DNA of 46,802 bases, taken from assembly GCA_964386795.1 (NCBI GenBank), contig CAYLUE010000006.1, positions 1-46,802 on the forward strand. Reading direction: 5' to 3'. The notes under the pieces were generated by a model. It searched no databases. It had not been told where the DNA came from and saw only the letters and a list, made by a program, of their open reading frames with translations. The DNA comes from TMED108 sp964386795. Lineage in GTDB: Bacteria; Fidelibacterota; Marinisomatia; Marinisomatales; TCS55. Position numbers and translations under genes: made by a program. Shown piece after piece: positions 26,042 to 34,819 of the stretch. Every line of letters starts with the position of its first letter. Positions within the stretch are counted from its first letter, which is position 1.

Positions 26042-28549
26042 TTAATCGATTTCATAATTTTCGTTATCAGACCCCATATCTCTTTGCTGTCTTTGTCGGC
26101 TGTATTTACTTTTATCTTCCATTTTTCCAAATCGATATTCTAAGGTAAGCCTTACAGTGCGCGATGAGAAATTTCTAACCGATTCTTGTTCCCAAGAATC
26201 ATTTTTTAGGCTAAATCCAAATCCGGACATAGCGAAAGGGTCGGATACGTTTATGGTAAGATTTAATCTCTCTTCCATTAGCTTTTGCTTAATGGAAAGG
26301 CTAGACCAGGTCATCGCGTTAAAAGTGCCAATAGCGATCTTCTTTTTGGGCTGATGAAACATAAAGAATGATAGCTCTGTAGTTGGGGTGGCATTAAACA
26401 TGGATGTAATTCTAAAATTATTTGTTCTAGAGGTCTTAGCGTATACATCGCCATAAATGTCAGTATTGATATCATCCCAGTATGTATTTCCACCAAGAAT
26501 CAACCTCATTTTTTCACCAAGGGACCCAACAATATTATATTCAAAACCTTTGGTCTCTTTTGTGCCAATGTTTTCATAGGTCGCTAGAGATGTACCATCC
26601 GCATTAACCTCTTTATGTCTAGTAATCTCGTCAGTCGTATTTCTGTAGTACGTACCCAAACTAAGCGAGAGTCCTCTAGAATAACGAGAGAGATTGATTT
26701 CATAAGAGTCCGTGTATTCGGGTTTTAAAAAAGGATTTCCCGAACGATAATTTCGGCTGTCTTGTCTAGAAATAAATGGATTGAGCTGTCTACTGCGTGG
26801 CCGTTGAACACGTTTGGAGTAACTTGCTTGCAATTGAACAAATTGAGGCGCTCCAAAGGTAAACGAGAGGCTTGGGTATAAACTATTGTATGAATTTTCA
26901 TACTTATCTGCATTGCTCTTGAGATCTGAAAGCATATCAACAGCCTCATAGCGCAGCCCCGCATTATAGCCAATAAACCAATAAGAACCGCCATACTGGA
27001 GATAGGCTGCATGAATATTTTCATTAAAATTAAAGTCATTGGAAAATTCATCATCATTGACAAATTGATTCAATGTATAATCGTATACCTCTGCCGATTG
27101 AGAATCATCTCGATCATTTGACTTGCTAGAAAAACCAACCTCAAGCTTGCTGCCGCTTTCAAAAGGACGCGTATAATCTAACTGAAAATCAAAACCATTA
27201 TTTTTTCCATCCTGACCATTTCTTGCTTCATTTGCATTGTCAAAGAAGTCCTCAAACGTATCCCACTCGGTATTTTTATATTCGTTATCACCAATATTAT
27301 TGCCATCTGAAAGCCTGAGGTAAGATGTAAGTTTATGCTTTGGGTCCTTGAACTTCTTATCATAATTGAAGTTCATATTATAGCCACCTCGATCGCTGTC
27401 TGTATCGCTAATTCTAATATATCTTGAATCACCAGGTCCTTTGTCCCACGTATAATTGTCATTATCGCGAGAATTTTTACCATCACTTAATGTAAATGAA
27501 AGCCCCAAAGACTGACTAGGATCAATAAAATATTCACCACCTGTTTTTACAAAAAGATTGGGTCCAGTTCCTTTGGAGTCATAGGTTTGATTAAGAATAT
27601 TCTCAAATTCCTTAAATTCCATTTTACGATAACTTGATCCATCTGAAATCCATACTTTATTGTTCATGCCTAAGTTGATATAGGAATTAAATTTTGTATT
27701 TCGAAAGTTAACTTGACCAGAGAAATTTGATCCACCCTGCGTATCGCCACCGGTATTAACGTTGCCATTAAGGCCTGCAAATCTATTTTCTTTTAATACG
27801 ATATTAATAATGCCTGCCATTCCTTCGGGGTCGTATTTAGCGCCGGGATTGGTCATTACTTCAATATCTGCAATATTAGCCGCTGGAACACTTTGTAGTA
27901 ATGATTTGATATCGCCACCTGCGATACTTGACGGCTTACCATCGATCATTAAATTCACTTTGGTATTACCCCGCAAGCTAATGTTATCATCAGGATCAAC
28001 TTCCACGCCAGGTACTTGACGTAGGGCATCAATCGCAGACCCACCGGTGGTCAAAGAATTGCGCTCTACATTAAAAATACGTTTTTCGGCAGTTTGAACA
28101 AATAATGGGCGCTCTCCTTGAACGGTAACTCCCTCCATCTGTAAAGCAGTTTGGTCCATTGAAATTTTTTCGAGGTTATATTCGGTCTTATTTTTACCAA
28201 ATGGTAGAAAAGTATATGGACCCATTTCTCTTTTCTTGTATCCAATATATTCGATAACGATCTTATGGCGTCCCAATGCAATTTCTTTTACATGAAAATT
28301 TCCATCGTCATCGGTAATACCGCCCGTCATAATGGTATTACTACGAGCGTTCACTATTGATACAGACGCATAGGGTATTGGATCGCCAGAAACTGAATCA
28401 ACCACTGTACCATAGACCTGGCCAATCTTTGGAGCCTTGCTAGGGTCCATTTGCCCTTGCTTGCTCATCCCGCCGTGTCTGCCACCTCGCTGAGCAAACA
28501 TAATGGATGACATGGATAATAATGTGATAATAATTATTTTTTTCCGCAC
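26042..28549 (-). CDS. TonB-dependent receptor with CarboxypepD_reg-like domain (OMP_b-brl_3 type), GTG start
   Basis: An 835-residue outer-membrane receptor. The start is GTG at 28549, preceded by AAGGA nine bases upstream. The signal peptide ends near residue 19 (IMFAQ). A carboxypeptidase-regulatory-like domain (about 43-125, GTVVDSVSGDPIPYASVSI) precedes the plug (about 150-260) with VNLMIDGKP and MTNPGAKYDPEGMAGIINI. A 22-strand-type barrel of about 570 residues ends with a Phe-containing strand (RLTLEYRFG). There follows a short charged tail (EDKSKYSRQRQQRDMGSDNE). The barrel type is the one often linked to ferric or peptide ligands in Bacteroidota; substrate unknown. It stands apart from the starch cluster receptor and shares little with it except the general layout. 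Confidence 0.92.
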   Translation of the reverse strand: MRKKIIIITLLSMSSIMFAQRGGRHGGMSKQGQMDPSKAPKIGQVYGTVVDSVSGDPIPYASVSIVNARSNTIMTGGITDDDGNFHVKEIALGRHKIVIEYIGYKKREMGPYTFLPFGKNKTEYNLEKISMDQTALQMEGVTVQGERPLFVQTAEKRIFNVERNSLTTGGSAIDALRQVPGVEVDPDDNISLRGNTKVNLMIDGKPSSIAGGDIKSLLQSVPAANIADIEVMTNPGAKYDPEGMAGIINIVLKENRFAGLNGNVNTGGDTQGGSNFSGQVNFRNTKFNSYINLGMNNKVWISDGSSYRKMEFKEFENILNQTYDSKGTGPNLFVKTGGEYFIDPSQSLGLSFTLSDGKNSRDNDNYTWDKGPGDSRYIRISDTDSDRGGYNMNFNYDKKFKDPKHKLTSYLRLSDGNNIGDNEYKNTEWDTFEDFFDNANEARNGQDGKNNGFDFQLDYTRPFESGSKLEVGFSSKSNDRDDSQSAEVYDYTLNQFVNDDEFSNDFNFNENIHAAYLQYGGSYWFIGYNAGLRYEAVDMLSDLKSNADKYENSYNSLYPSLSFTFGAPQFVQLQASYSKRVQRPRSRQLNPFISRQDSRNYRSGNPFLKPEYTDSYEINLSRYSRGLSLSLGTYYRNTTDEITRHKEVNADGTSLATYENIGTKETKGFEYNIVGSLGEKMRLILGGNTYWDDINTDIYGDVYAKTSRTNNFRITSMFNATPTTELSFFMFHQPKKKIAIGTFNAMTWSSLSIKQKLMEERLNLTINVSDPFAMSGFGFSLKNDSWEQESVRNFSSRTVRLTLEYRFGKMEDKSKYSRQRQQRDMGSDNENYEID

Positions 28550-28661
28550 CTCTAAAGTCCTTTTTTTATTTTCATTTATAATTTTAGACTAACTTTATAA
28601 TCATTAGTTAAATAAGATATCGAATCTACAATAAATCGCTTACAGCATAATAATGATTAAA

Positions 28662-29219
28662 TTATTGTTTATTTGGGCTACCTGGGGTAGGAACTGATAA
28701 AAATTCCCAATTATCAGCTCCATCAGGGCTGCGCCCAAATGATATATCTGCTTCTTGTATTCCAAACGAAACTGAATCAATAATTGTTACACTATCAGTG
28801 TCAATAAGAAAAATGTACTCACCTTCGGTTTTCAATTTCATCTCTAAATGATTCGCTCCTTGTTCGCTTTCTTTGTCACACCATAAAACAAGATAGCCTT
28901 TTGAAGGAACGGTCATTGCATTATTTGAAGAAGAAGGAATTTTATATAATTCATTACCGGGGGAATCTGTAACATACATTCCTTCAATATTGATATCTTT
29001 ATCGCCAGAATTATAGAGCTCAAACCAATCATCATACTCTCCTAATTCATCAGGGCAACAATCATCATTTTTTGCTAATAATTCATTGATAAATAAGCTG
29101 ACTTTTGTATTGGTCTCTCGTTCATCTTCGCAACTCAGTATTGAAAATCCTAGCAATAGAGCAAATAATAGAAGTGAAGGTGTTTTTATGTTTTTAATTA
29201 ATAAATAATTATAGTTCAT
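28662..29219 (-). CDS. Lamin-tail-domain lipoprotein
   Basis: A 185-residue lipoprotein: a signal with a long N-region and lipobox ILSC (Cys30), then one lamin tail domain (about 43-182). The domain has the usual opening INELLAKNDDCCPDELGEY followed by DWFELYNSGDKDINIEGMYVTD, and the closing ISFGRSPDG...PTPGSPN. A vicinal cysteine pair sits in the first loop, which could form a disulphide or bind metal. Lamin tail domains in bacteria are Ig-like modules on exported proteins, usually of unknown role. Flanked by yjbQ (31 bases upstream) and the TonB receptor (112 bases downstream). Confidence 0.88.
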   Translation of the reverse strand: MNYNYLLIKNIKTPSLLLFALLLGFSILSCEDERETNTKVSLFINELLAKNDDCCPDELGEYDDWFELYNSGDKDINIEGMYVTDSPGNELYKIPSSSNNAMTVPSKGYLVLWCDKESEQGANHLEMKLKTEGEYIFLIDTDSVTIIDSVSFGIQEADISFGRSPDGADNWEFLSVPTPGSPNKQ

Positions 29220-29250
29220 TTTGTATACATAAATTTATTATATAAAAACA

Positions 29251-29691
29251 TTAAATCAAATTCCCTTCGATTGAAATAATCAATTTCCTATCGCTCGCAT
29301 GGTTTCGATGCTCGCAGAGATAGATATCCTGCCATGTACCAAGATTGATATTTCCATCAGTAATTGGAATCGATAATGATGATCCTAGTATCGCTGATTT
29401 AATATGGGCTGGCATATCATCTGGGCCTTCAGCATTATGGATAAAATCAGGTGAATTTTCAGGTACCAGTTTATTAAAGTGCGTCTCAAAATCAATACGA
29501 ACTGAGGGGTCTGCACCCTCGTTAATTGCAATGGATGCTGAGGTATGCTTAATAAATAGATGCAACATGCCTACAGAGAAATTTTTTATTTCCGGTGCAG
29601 CGTCAATAATATAAGGCGTGATTATATGAAATCCTCTAGTAAATGAAGGCAGGCTTATTTCACGCTGATACCAAGTACTATCTTTTCTCAT
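29251..29691 (-). CDS. yjbQ: YjbQ family protein (UPF0047, secondary thiamine-phosphate synthase family)
   Basis: A 146-residue cytoplasmic protein with the UPF0047 signature: VGMLHLFIKHTSASIAINE (about 41-59), the FIHNAEGPDDMPAHIKS stretch (about 83-99) and LGTWQDIYLCEHR (about 117-129). The conserved His residues in these motifs form a metal- or ligand-binding site. The E. coli member shows weak thiamine-phosphate synthase activity, but the real physiological role is unsettled. The ATG overlaps the stop of the GH13 gene by four bases (ATGA), so it is translated behind the amylase; a functional link is not obvious. Confidence 0.92.
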   Translation of the reverse strand: MRKDSTWYQREISLPSFTRGFHIITPYIIDAAPEIKNFSVGMLHLFIKHTSASIAINEGADPSVRIDFETHFNKLVPENSPDFIHNAEGPDDMPAHIKSAILGSSLSIPITDGNINLGTWQDIYLCEHRNHASDRKLIISIEGNLI

Positions 29692-32558
29692 TTTAATAAA
29701 ACGATTTTATGGTTGTATCGTTTTTCTCCAATAGTAATTTTTGCTAGATAAACTCCTGGCGAAACAGTTTCATTTGAGAAATTTTTTCCATGCCAAACTA
29801 CTTTATGATTTCCATTTCTTTGAAAATCATTAACTAACTGAACTACGTGTCGTCCAAGTATATCAAAAATGTTAACCGATATATGTTGCTCATCTTTTAA
29901 TTGGTAATTAATGACCACAGATGAATTAGAAGGGTTCGGATACACCAGGAATGGTGAATCGCTTGCTTGATCTTGAGGTTGATTAACCGAAAGAAGCGTT
30001 ACGCCTGCTTTTGCAGGAGGAATTATAAAATCGGTCAGCAGTATAAATCTACCCGCAGGAATGCTCAATGCTATTTTTGTACTATCAAAGGCTATGGAAT
30101 CATTTAAAAAAGGATTGAACCATATCCCCTTATGAGGTAGGTCAATAATTATATCTGCTTCTTGTAAATCTAAGTTTGAAACCAAAACTGCATTGTTACC
30201 TTCAAATTGATAGATAACTTTCTTTATCGATCCATTCAGCCATGTTTGTATTTTAGATTCAGGATTAGAGAAGATTGCAAATGATTTTCTTAGGCTCATA
30301 AAATAAGACCAAGAATCATATACATTTCTTCGAGATCTATCATCAAAATAATTCCAAAGAATAGGCTTGTTGCCGAGTCGACCATTATAATCAATGGATT
30401 GATCATAGCCTAACTCTCCAAACTGCCAGATCATTTTTGGTCCGGGAAGGAGAAAATAGATGGAACCGATCGTTTTTAATCTTTCAAGCGCGATATCCAA
30501 TCGCTTAATATTGTGATTTCCATTTGATGCGCCATAGTTTAACGCTTTGTAAATGATCCGTTCCTCATCATGACTTTCCATATATACAAGGGCATTGGGA
30601 ACACTCCATCCTCGATTTTTGAAGTAAGTCCATGATAATGAAGCATTATCCCCTGAGTAATAGCCCATTAAGTTTTCACCATAATTGTGGTTTCCATTTG
30701 ACCACATTAGTGCCCCATGCTCAGCAAGCTCTTTCTCCTCTTTATCTTCGCTAAGATGCTCAAAAATAACGATTCCATCTTTATTGTTATCCCAAACATT
30801 TTGTGAAATTTCCTTTAATAGATCAATACGATCTGCATCGTAAAGACTGCCCCAGGGGTCACTAAGTGGTTTATAGTTGTTGCCTATTCCCTTTGTAAAA
30901 TCAAAACGAAAACCATCTATTTTATATTCACCCATCCAAAAACTAATTGCCCGCTTAAAAAGTTTTTTAGTATCAGGACTTTCATGATTCCAGTCGTAAC
31001 CCCAATGGGCAGAAGTATTGGCAAAGTTGTGTTCACGATTGAACCATGGGTTCTGCTCAGTTGGTTTGCCATCATTGTAAAGTCTAAAAAAGGGGGAGCT
31101 TCCATAAGAGTGATTTATTACTAGATCCATAATGACTGCAATACCTCTAGCGTGGCATGAGTCAACCAATGATTTAAATTCGTTCCTAGATCCATAATAC
31201 TTATCGATCGCAAAAAGAAATGATGGATTGTATCCCCAGCTGTTATTACCCTGAAATTCAGTGATTGGCATTAACTGAATGGCATTAATTCCCAGTCTTT
31301 CTAAATAATCAAGAGAGTCGATAATTGCTTGGAAACGATGCTGCGCGCTAAAGTCGCGAACCAATATTTCATAGATATTAAGATGTGAAGGTTCTGGTAT
31401 ATTATAGGACAATGTTGTCCAAATATAATCAGGGGTATTTGTTTCTAGAACAGAAACGTCAAATTTTGTATGCCTATCAGGATAAATTTCTGGATTAGGA
31501 TAAACGCTTTTAGGAATACCAGAATTATAATTTGGTTCCAGAATTTTCTCAGAGTAAGGATCCGCAATGCGAATGGAACCATCAACAAGATATTGAAATA
31601 AATAATGATCTTTAGTGGTTAAATTATCAATAGTTATCCACCATCTAGCGTTTTCAATATTTCCGCTTCTTTTCATTAAGTATTCATTATCTGCCATCCA
31701 ATTATTGAAATCCCCAATTACAAAAACGTGATTTTTATATGGCGCATGCAGAACAAAAGTGGTGGTGCCATCAGCATTATGGTTTATTCCATCGGCAATA
31801 CCATCTGGTATGGATTGAATTATCGCTGAGCCAACATAGATCATTCGAAAGAATAGACTATCAGAAAGATCATTGGTATCTTCAGCATAAATTCTTATAT
31901 CCCAATGGCCAGGTGTTGATAGATTTACAGAATGAGAAATTGAATCGTTATCTGTGGATTGGATCAAGTTATCATTTATCCAAATTTCAAATTTCTTTAT
32001 TTTATTTTCAGCTGAATTAGCTACTGCTAATATATTTACGGTAGTATCATTAGCTGTGAATAATGGATTCGGCAAAGAGATCTTTGGATGAATAAGAGCA
32101 ATGTTAAGTCCGCTTGAAGTCAAATCTATAAATATATCTTTTCCGCCATCATCTTTTCCCTCTTTAGATGTATCGGCGCTTCGAAAAACAAAAGCCAACC
32201 TAAGGATCTTCTCTGATCCTGATACTCCATAATACGATCGAATATCATCGATCTTCAATTCGTAAAGATCCTTTCCTAATCGATTGAGCTTGGTTTCATT
32301 GGTGTTTTGGCCCCACCCTGTTTTCACATATTTCCAATCGGATGGTTTTGTGCTTAAATCAGTTATGATGCCAGTGTGCGCATAGACATCTCCTGAAAAA
32401 CCCATTAGCCCTTTTGTACCTCTATCTGCATAGAAAAGAATTCTAATTGGTTTGTCTGCGCTAGGAAATAAGGGTTCGTATTCAACCACAGGTTGTGAAA
32501 ACACAATTACGGAAGTAATTAAATTTGCTAAAAATATTTTTATGGTTATTCTTGGCAT
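29688..32558 (-). CDS. T9SS-secreted GH13 alpha-amylase family enzyme with N-terminal Ig/CBM48 modules
   Basis: A 956-residue secreted glycoside hydrolase: signal peptide (1-21), an N-terminal beta-rich module (25-150), an Ig-like stretch (about 155-245), a CBM48-like domain (about 262-345, VIGDFNNWMADNEYLM), the GH13 barrel (about 390-760) and a T9SS type-A sorting domain (about 870-956, YPNPSNSS...GVYLAK). The GH13 triad is D553 in GFRFDF, E600 in IVIFEH and D664 in MESHDEE, with MDLVINHS (477-484) for calcium and substrate binding. The enzyme should be displayed on or released from the cell surface and cut alpha-1,4 or alpha-1,6 glucan into oligosaccharides. It is divergent from GH97 across 110 bases and first of an overlapping pair with yjbQ. 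Confidence 0.93.
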   Translation of the reverse strand: MPRITIKIFLANLITSVIVFSQPVVEYEPLFPSADKPIRILFYADRGTKGLMGFSGDVYAHTGIITDLSTKPSDWKYVKTGWGQNTNETKLNRLGKDLYELKIDDIRSYYGVSGSEKILRLAFVFRSADTSKEGKDDGGKDIFIDLTSSGLNIALIHPKISLPNPLFTANDTTVNILAVANSAENKIKKFEIWINDNLIQSTDNDSISHSVNLSTPGHWDIRIYAEDTNDLSDSLFFRMIYVGSAIIQSIPDGIADGINHNADGTTTFVLHAPYKNHVFVIGDFNNWMADNEYLMKRSGNIENARWWITIDNLTTKDHYLFQYLVDGSIRIADPYSEKILEPNYNSGIPKSVYPNPEIYPDRHTKFDVSVLETNTPDYIWTTLSYNIPEPSHLNIYEILVRDFSAQHRFQAIIDSLDYLERLGINAIQLMPITEFQGNNSWGYNPSFLFAIDKYYGSRNEFKSLVDSCHARGIAVIMDLVINHSYGSSPFFRLYNDGKPTEQNPWFNREHNFANTSAHWGYDWNHESPDTKKLFKRAISFWMGEYKIDGFRFDFTKGIGNNYKPLSDPWGSLYDADRIDLLKEISQNVWDNNKDGIVIFEHLSEDKEEKELAEHGALMWSNGNHNYGENLMGYYSGDNASLSWTYFKNRGWSVPNALVYMESHDEERIIYKALNYGASNGNHNIKRLDIALERLKTIGSIYFLLPGPKMIWQFGELGYDQSIDYNGRLGNKPILWNYFDDRSRRNVYDSWSYFMSLRKSFAIFSNPESKIQTWLNGSIKKVIYQFEGNNAVLVSNLDLQEADIIIDLPHKGIWFNPFLNDSIAFDSTKIALSIPAGRFILLTDFIIPPAKAGVTLLSVNQPQDQASDSPFLVYPNPSNSSVVINYQLKDEQHISVNIFDILGRHVVQLVNDFQRNGNHKVVWHGKNFSNETVSPGVYLAKITIGEKRYNHKIVLLK

Positions 32559-32586
32559 TATATAAAAAATTAGTAGTGATGCTTAA

Positions 32587-32612
32587 AACCAAATTTATAT
32601 TTAATTTTGGTT
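32587..32612. promoter_or_regulatory. Imperfect 26-bp palindrome, candidate operator in the GH13/GH97 divergent region
   Basis: A dyad with outer arms AACCAAA and TTTGGTT; 11 of 13 base pairs are symmetric, with mismatches at pairs 8 and 12. It lies near the middle of the 110-bp region between the divergent amylase and GH97 genes, where a repressor or activator could control both. The interior is AT-only, so part of the symmetry is expected by chance; the four C:G pairs in the arms are the meaningful part. No regulator gene is nearby. Confidence 0.35.
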
Positions 32613-32668
32613 ACTTTTCATAAGTATAAATTTCAAATACGAACAAATTCGGTAAGGTTTAAAACATA

Positions 32669-34816
32669 ATGATTATTGATAAAACTTACAAAAGTAGAAA
32701 AAAGAATATATTATTCTTATTTTTGATTTTTTTTCAAACTTCTTGCGATAATAATTTATCAAATACGTACGAGATATCTTCTCCCGATAAATCGATTAAA
32801 GTGAACTTAGAGCATAAAGATGGTGGTCTTTATTATACTATCAAAAAGGGCGCAACGCAGATTGTTAGCTTGTCGAAATTAGGGTTGATCACCAATGAAT
32901 TTTCTTTTGATTCGAATCTGAAGATAAAAAACGCCAAGCGAAGTAGGGCGCGATCACAGTGGAAACAGATCTGGGGTGAGCAAGAAGTCATATTAGATCA
33001 TCATAATGAACTTTTTCTTCAGCTTGTTTCAGAGCAAGATAGGGTGATAGGGGTACGCTTTAGAGTCTTCAATGATGGGATTGGTTTTCGATATGAGATT
33101 CCTCAAAAGGATAATGCTGAATATGAAATAATTGATGAGCTTACTGAATTTAATTTAGAGGAAGATTCACCATCTTGGTGGATCCCTGCATATGCTTATA
33201 GGCGATATGAATTTCTTTATGCAAATACTTTGATCAGTGAAATATCAAGAGATAAATACTCACAGATAGTGGAGAATCTAGGAGGTCCACGCAAAGGACC
33301 TGAAGCGGTGCAAACCCCATTTACAGTTGAGCGTTCTGATGGAATAACATTTGCAATTCATGAGGCCAATCTAACTGATTATTCTAGCATGACCTTGAAA
33401 GTTAACGGAACAAAAAACCTTGAATGCGACCTTATTCCCTGGTCTAGTGGCGTAAAGGTTTATGTAGACTCCGATCTTCAAACACCATGGCGAACGGTAT
33501 TAATTGCTAATAAAGCTTCAGAGCTACCAATGTCAACCCTTACCCTTAATCTTAATGAACCAAATAAATTAAAAGACACAAAATGGATTAAACCTGGGAA
33601 GTACATTGGCCTTTGGTGGGAAATGATAGGGACTAATCAGTCAACTTGGGGATCGGGACCACATCACGGTGCAAAGACTGAACGCGTTATGGATTATATA
33701 GACTTTGGATCAAAATATAATTTTGATGGATTATTGGTAGAAGGTTGGAATTTAGGATGGGATGAAAATTGGTGTTGTACTGGAGATGGTGAAAAGTTCA
33801 GCTTTTATAAAACGCACCCTGAATTTGATGCTAAGAAAATTTTCTCTTACGCAAAAAAGAAGGGGATTAGCTTAGTTGGTCACCATGAAACTGGAACGCA
33901 AATCTCAAACTATGAAAGTCAACTTGAAAAAGCATTTGAATATTGTAATACAAATGGCATTAGAGTTGTCAAGACAGGGTACGTGAATGATGGAAGTCAA
34001 AATATCAAACGCATAGGAAAAGATGGTAAGGTTCATAGGGAATGGCATCATGGACAATACATGGTTGAGCATTTCAGAAAAGTATTAGAGACCGCAGCAA
34101 AGTATCAAGTAGGGCTAGTTGTTCATGAGCCAATAAAAGATACTGGACTGAGAAGAACATTCCCAAATATGCTTTCTCGAGAAGGTGCAAAAGGTCAAGA
34201 GTTCAATGGCTTTATGTCCACAAAAGACAATAATAAACCAAACCACACAACTATTTTACCTTTTACCAGACTACTATCCAGCCCAATGGACTACACACCT
34301 GGAATATTTAAGCTGACAAATTATCGCTATTTCTCACCTGAGAATAAAAAGATAAATACTAATCATAAAATACCGAGTACCATAGCGAAAGAGCTTGCGC
34401 TATACGTTGTCATTTATGCACCAGTTCAAATGGCTGCTGATCTTCCAAAGCATTATGAAGGACACCCAGGTTTTCAATTTATTCTTGATGTTCCTACTGA
34501 TTGGTCTGAAAGCTTAGTATTAAATGGTGAAATTGGTCAATTCATTACCGTTGTTCGTAAGGATAAAAATAGCGCAGATTGGTTCTTAGGTAGCATCACA
34601 AATGAAAAGGGGAGGAAAATTAGTATTCCATTATCTTTTCTAGATAAGGGTAAAAATTATAATGCAAGAATATATAGTGATCCAGAAAATGGGGGATGGC
34701 TAGATAAACCTGAAGAGCTTGAAATTCATCAGCGCAATTTTAAGCATTCGGATGAGCTGGTTCTTGATCTTAAGCCAGGTGGTGGTCAGGCTATTCACTT
34801 TTCCCCTACCCAATAA
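32669..34816 (+). CDS. GH97 alpha-glucosidase (SusB-like) lipoprotein
   Basis: A 715-residue glycoside hydrolase family 97 protein with a lipoprotein signal ending FFQTSC (Cys26). The GH97 N-terminal beta-sandwich (about 33-300) starts with SPDKSIKV. The (beta/alpha)8 domain holds GLLVEGWNLGW, GHHETGTQISNYE with E407, VVKTGYV, HEPIKDTGLRRTFPN with E487, and REGAKGQEFN with E505 and E511. Aligned by eye to SusB these correspond to E439, E508, E526 and E532, the inverting alpha-glucosidase set. The Asp nucleophile of retaining GH97 alpha-galactosidases is absent (VKTGYV). It probably trims malto-oligosaccharides from the non-reducing end in the periplasm. First gene of a plus-strand run, ending three bases before the TonB receptor. 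Confidence 0.93.
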   Translation: MIIDKTYKSRKKNILFLFLIFFQTSCDNNLSNTYEISSPDKSIKVNLEHKDGGLYYTIKKGATQIVSLSKLGLITNEFSFDSNLKIKNAKRSRARSQWKQIWGEQEVILDHHNELFLQLVSEQDRVIGVRFRVFNDGIGFRYEIPQKDNAEYEIIDELTEFNLEEDSPSWWIPAYAYRRYEFLYANTLISEISRDKYSQIVENLGGPRKGPEAVQTPFTVERSDGITFAIHEANLTDYSSMTLKVNGTKNLECDLIPWSSGVKVYVDSDLQTPWRTVLIANKASELPMSTLTLNLNEPNKLKDTKWIKPGKYIGLWWEMIGTNQSTWGSGPHHGAKTERVMDYIDFGSKYNFDGLLVEGWNLGWDENWCCTGDGEKFSFYKTHPEFDAKKIFSYAKKKGISLVGHHETGTQISNYESQLEKAFEYCNTNGIRVVKTGYVNDGSQNIKRIGKDGKVHREWHHGQYMVEHFRKVLETAAKYQVGLVVHEPIKDTGLRRTFPNMLSREGAKGQEFNGFMSTKDNNKPNHTTILPFTRLLSSPMDYTPGIFKLTNYRYFSPENKKINTNHKIPSTIAKELALYVVIYAPVQMAADLPKHYEGHPGFQFILDVPTDWSESLVLNGEIGQFITVVRKDKNSADWFLGSITNEKGRKISIPLSFLDKGKNYNARIYSDPENGGWLDKPEELEIHQRNFKHSDELVLDLKPGGGQAIHFSPTQ

Positions 34817-34819
34817 TTG

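Noticed and set aside
34817..34819. TTG as start of the TonB receptor, and similarly the TTG codons at 11799, 37449 and 25991
   Set aside because: An ATG lies in frame within a few codons in each case and gives an equal or better N terminus.
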